From: Bacteroidaceae bacterium
Lineage (GTDB): Bacteria > Bacteroidota > Bacteroidia > Bacteroidales > Bacteroidaceae
Assembly (NCBI GenBank): GCA_902362375.1
Contig: CABIVS010000008.1
Coordinates: 204,696-268,695, forward strand
DNA length: 64,000 nt
Reading direction: 5' to 3'
In this document: positions 62,710-64,000 of the stretch, one piece after another
How positions within the stretch are numbered: position 1 is the stretch's first letter
Layout of the letters: every line of letters starts with the position of its first letter
Position numbers and translations under genes: made by a program
Notes under the pieces: model-generated
The model's input: the letters and a program-made list of their open reading frames with translations, nothing else
What the model was told of the DNA's origin: nothing
Databases searched by the model: none

Positions 62710-64000
62710 TCAAAGGTCTACTCCCTGACTCCATGTTGTCCATGGATTAATAGTAATATTCACAGAAAGATATGCTTCTTCGTCATCGTTATCTTCGCCC
62801 GGATTTTCAGGATCAGTAGGATCGGTCTTATCAGGAACCCAAGCGGTACCCGGCTGTTTCACGCTGTTGATAGTCAAAGTGTACCAGTTGTTACGTACAA
62901 CACCATATTTGCCATGTGCCATTGTTGCAGTGATTGCATCATCGTGGCGAATCAGGATATTATAATAGCAAACTCCTTTTTGGAAATATTCAACTCCCAC
63001 AGTTTCACCTGCAGCCGGTTTCGAATATTCACCTCCATTGGTGATAGCATCCAGTTCAGCAATAGTGATAGCTGCAAAATCAGCTCCAATAGTCTTGCTT
63101 TGTGCAGTAGCGGCAGCTGACATACGGGCGTAGAACTGATCGCAAAGATCAAGAACCTGTTGTTGTGCAGCATCCGGTGTTGTTGCGCTTTTTGCAGCAG
63201 TATATACGGTCTGTAAATCAGCCAAAGTTTTATAAGTGACACCCAAAAGGCGGAACCAGCTTTCACCAATAGTAAAAGAGTTTGGAGTATATACTGCACT
63301 CACTACGGCAGCAGTAGTTTGAGCTTGAGTCTGCGCATTGGCCTCCATTGTGTTTTCAAGACAATATTTACTGTCTGTCATAGCAGAAAAATCGGTTGGC
63401 AAACTGCCGTCTGCGGCAATTTCCAAATAATTGAATTGTAATACATTGAATCCCGCCAACGCATAGTTCGGGTCTATTCTGTAATCTGCTCCGGAAGAAC
63501 CACCGGCAGGCATAATGATTTCTGAATAAGGGAACATGCTCTTGTTTGTGACATTCAATGCCCAGTTGCCGAACGTACAGGTCACTCCTGCGGGAACTGT
63601 AACACCGCTTGCGTTCACTCCCAAAGAAACTTTGGCAACTACACGGTCTACGTGAATCACCGAACGGTCTCCTTCGGCAGCTGCTATTGCGGCAGTAGCG
63701 TCAACATAGGTCGTTCCATCAACCACTTTCACATTAGCTGCGACCAGGGCACCATCTGCCGGACTTACATTATTACCGGCATTAATCATCATGAAGTTGT
63801 CTTTAGCCGCTCCAATCACCTCCTTAACAGTCTGTTCTACAACACTATTGATTACTGACCAAGAGGCAGAAACTGCACAAGCAGCCTTAAACTTGTCACT
63901 CGGATTGACAACAGCCAGTACTTTGGCTGTAGCAGAAGGTACTTTGAAAGCCTTACCATTATATCCTGTAACATCAGCACCACCCACATTCAAAATATAA
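62710..64000 (-). CDS. Major fimbrillin (Mfa1/FimA type), C-terminal part
   Basis: The gene enters from beyond the window end; 430 codons without a start are visible. The visible part has the Mfa1-like N-terminal domain end (AKVLAVVNPSDKF), the VDRVVAKVSLGVN segment, an Ala/Thr-rich helical insert (about 210-310), and the C-terminal fimbrillin domain (YYNILIRHDD, YGVVRNNWYTLTINSV) ending NITINPWTTWSQGVDL. In this superfamily the last strand swaps into the next subunit during polymerisation. An acidic Pro/Asp/Glu linker (TDPTDPENPGEDNDDEE) precedes it. It is the structural shaft subunit. Confidence 0.85.
   Translation of the reverse strand, partial: YILNVGGADVTGYNGKAFKVPSATAKVLAVVNPSDKFKAACAVSASWSVINSVVEQTVKEVIGAAKDNFMMINAGNNVSPADGALVAANVKVVDGTTYVDATAAIAAAEGDRSVIHVDRVVAKVSLGVNASGVTVPAGVTCTFGNWALNVTNKSMFPYSEIIMPAGGSSGADYRIDPNYALAGFNVLQFNYLEIAADGSLPTDFSAMTDSKYCLENTMEANAQTQAQTTAAVVSAVYTPNSFTIGESWFRLLGVTYKTLADLQTVYTAAKSATTPDAAQQQVLDLCDQFYARMSAAATAQSKTIGADFAAITIAELDAITNGGEYSKPAAGETVGVEYFQKGVCYYNILIRHDDAITATMAHGKYGVVRNNWYTLTINSVKQPGTAWVPDKTDPTDPENPGEDNDDEEAYLSVNITINPWTTWSQGVDL

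Overview
The window is from a gut Bacteroides. The evidence is: Bacteroides-type -7 elements (TAnnTTTG), secreted GH2, GH78, GH106 and GH127 enzymes in long operons, a hybrid two-component sensor with a propeller domain, Mfa/FimA-type fimbriae, HU-like proteins and AT-rich spacers. From memory, the enzyme set and its order match the rhamnogalacturonan-II (RG-II) pectin loci of B. thetaiotaomicron (about BT0983 to BT1003). This is a recalled synteny, not a database result.

Layout. 1-1512: N-terminal part of a hybrid two-component sensor-regulator on the minus strand, cut by the window edge. 1682-11679: RG-II operon 1 (GH106, SGNH esterase, GH139-like, GH2). 12050-22495: accessory island with an HU-like protein, a candidate structured RNA, an AT-rich three-gene module of unknown function, a DUF3791/DUF3990 toxin-antitoxin-like pair, a frameshifted TlpA-type oxidoreductase, and an OmpR-family two-component system with the Mg2+ P-type ATPase MgtA. 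22572-35820: RG-II operon 2 (GH138, GH137-GH2 fusion, two further GH2). 36041-38473: soluble PAS/GAF histidine kinase. 38710-45017: RG-II operon 3 (GH127, GH141, GH78). 45145-54015: accessory genes: a DUF5131 protein, a lysis-like amidase / coiled-coil / HU-like cassette, an AbiL-type (RloA/RloB) phage-defence pair, aquaporin AqpZ, a duplicated membrane-protein/3'-element module, an OmpA-family protein and a true HU. 53975-64000: Mfa-type fimbrial operon with a major fimbrillin (cut by the window end), an anchor and three large tip-type lipoproteins.

How the parts work together. The RG-II enzymes carry signal peptides and would remove side-chain sugars (rhamnose, fucose derivatives, galacturonate, glucuronate, galactose, arabinose, aceric acid) from the most complex pectin. 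No SusC/SusD pair lies in the window, so import must be encoded elsewhere. The three enzyme operons share a 26-bp sequence, GAGTACAAA-N13-CGTC, 29-52 bp upstream of their first start codon, which would fit one common activator such as the sensor at the window start. The MgtA gene has four 11-bp-spaced direct repeats (TCTAAT-type) next to its promoter, as expected for control by the adjacent OmpR-family regulator.

The strongest candidates for something undescribed are: the ~310-nt structured RNA at 12839-13152; the shared RG-II operator; the MgtA repeats; the duplicated 3' element at 45.9 and 50.9 kb linked to a small membrane-protein family; and the amidase gene with a nested lipoprotein start.
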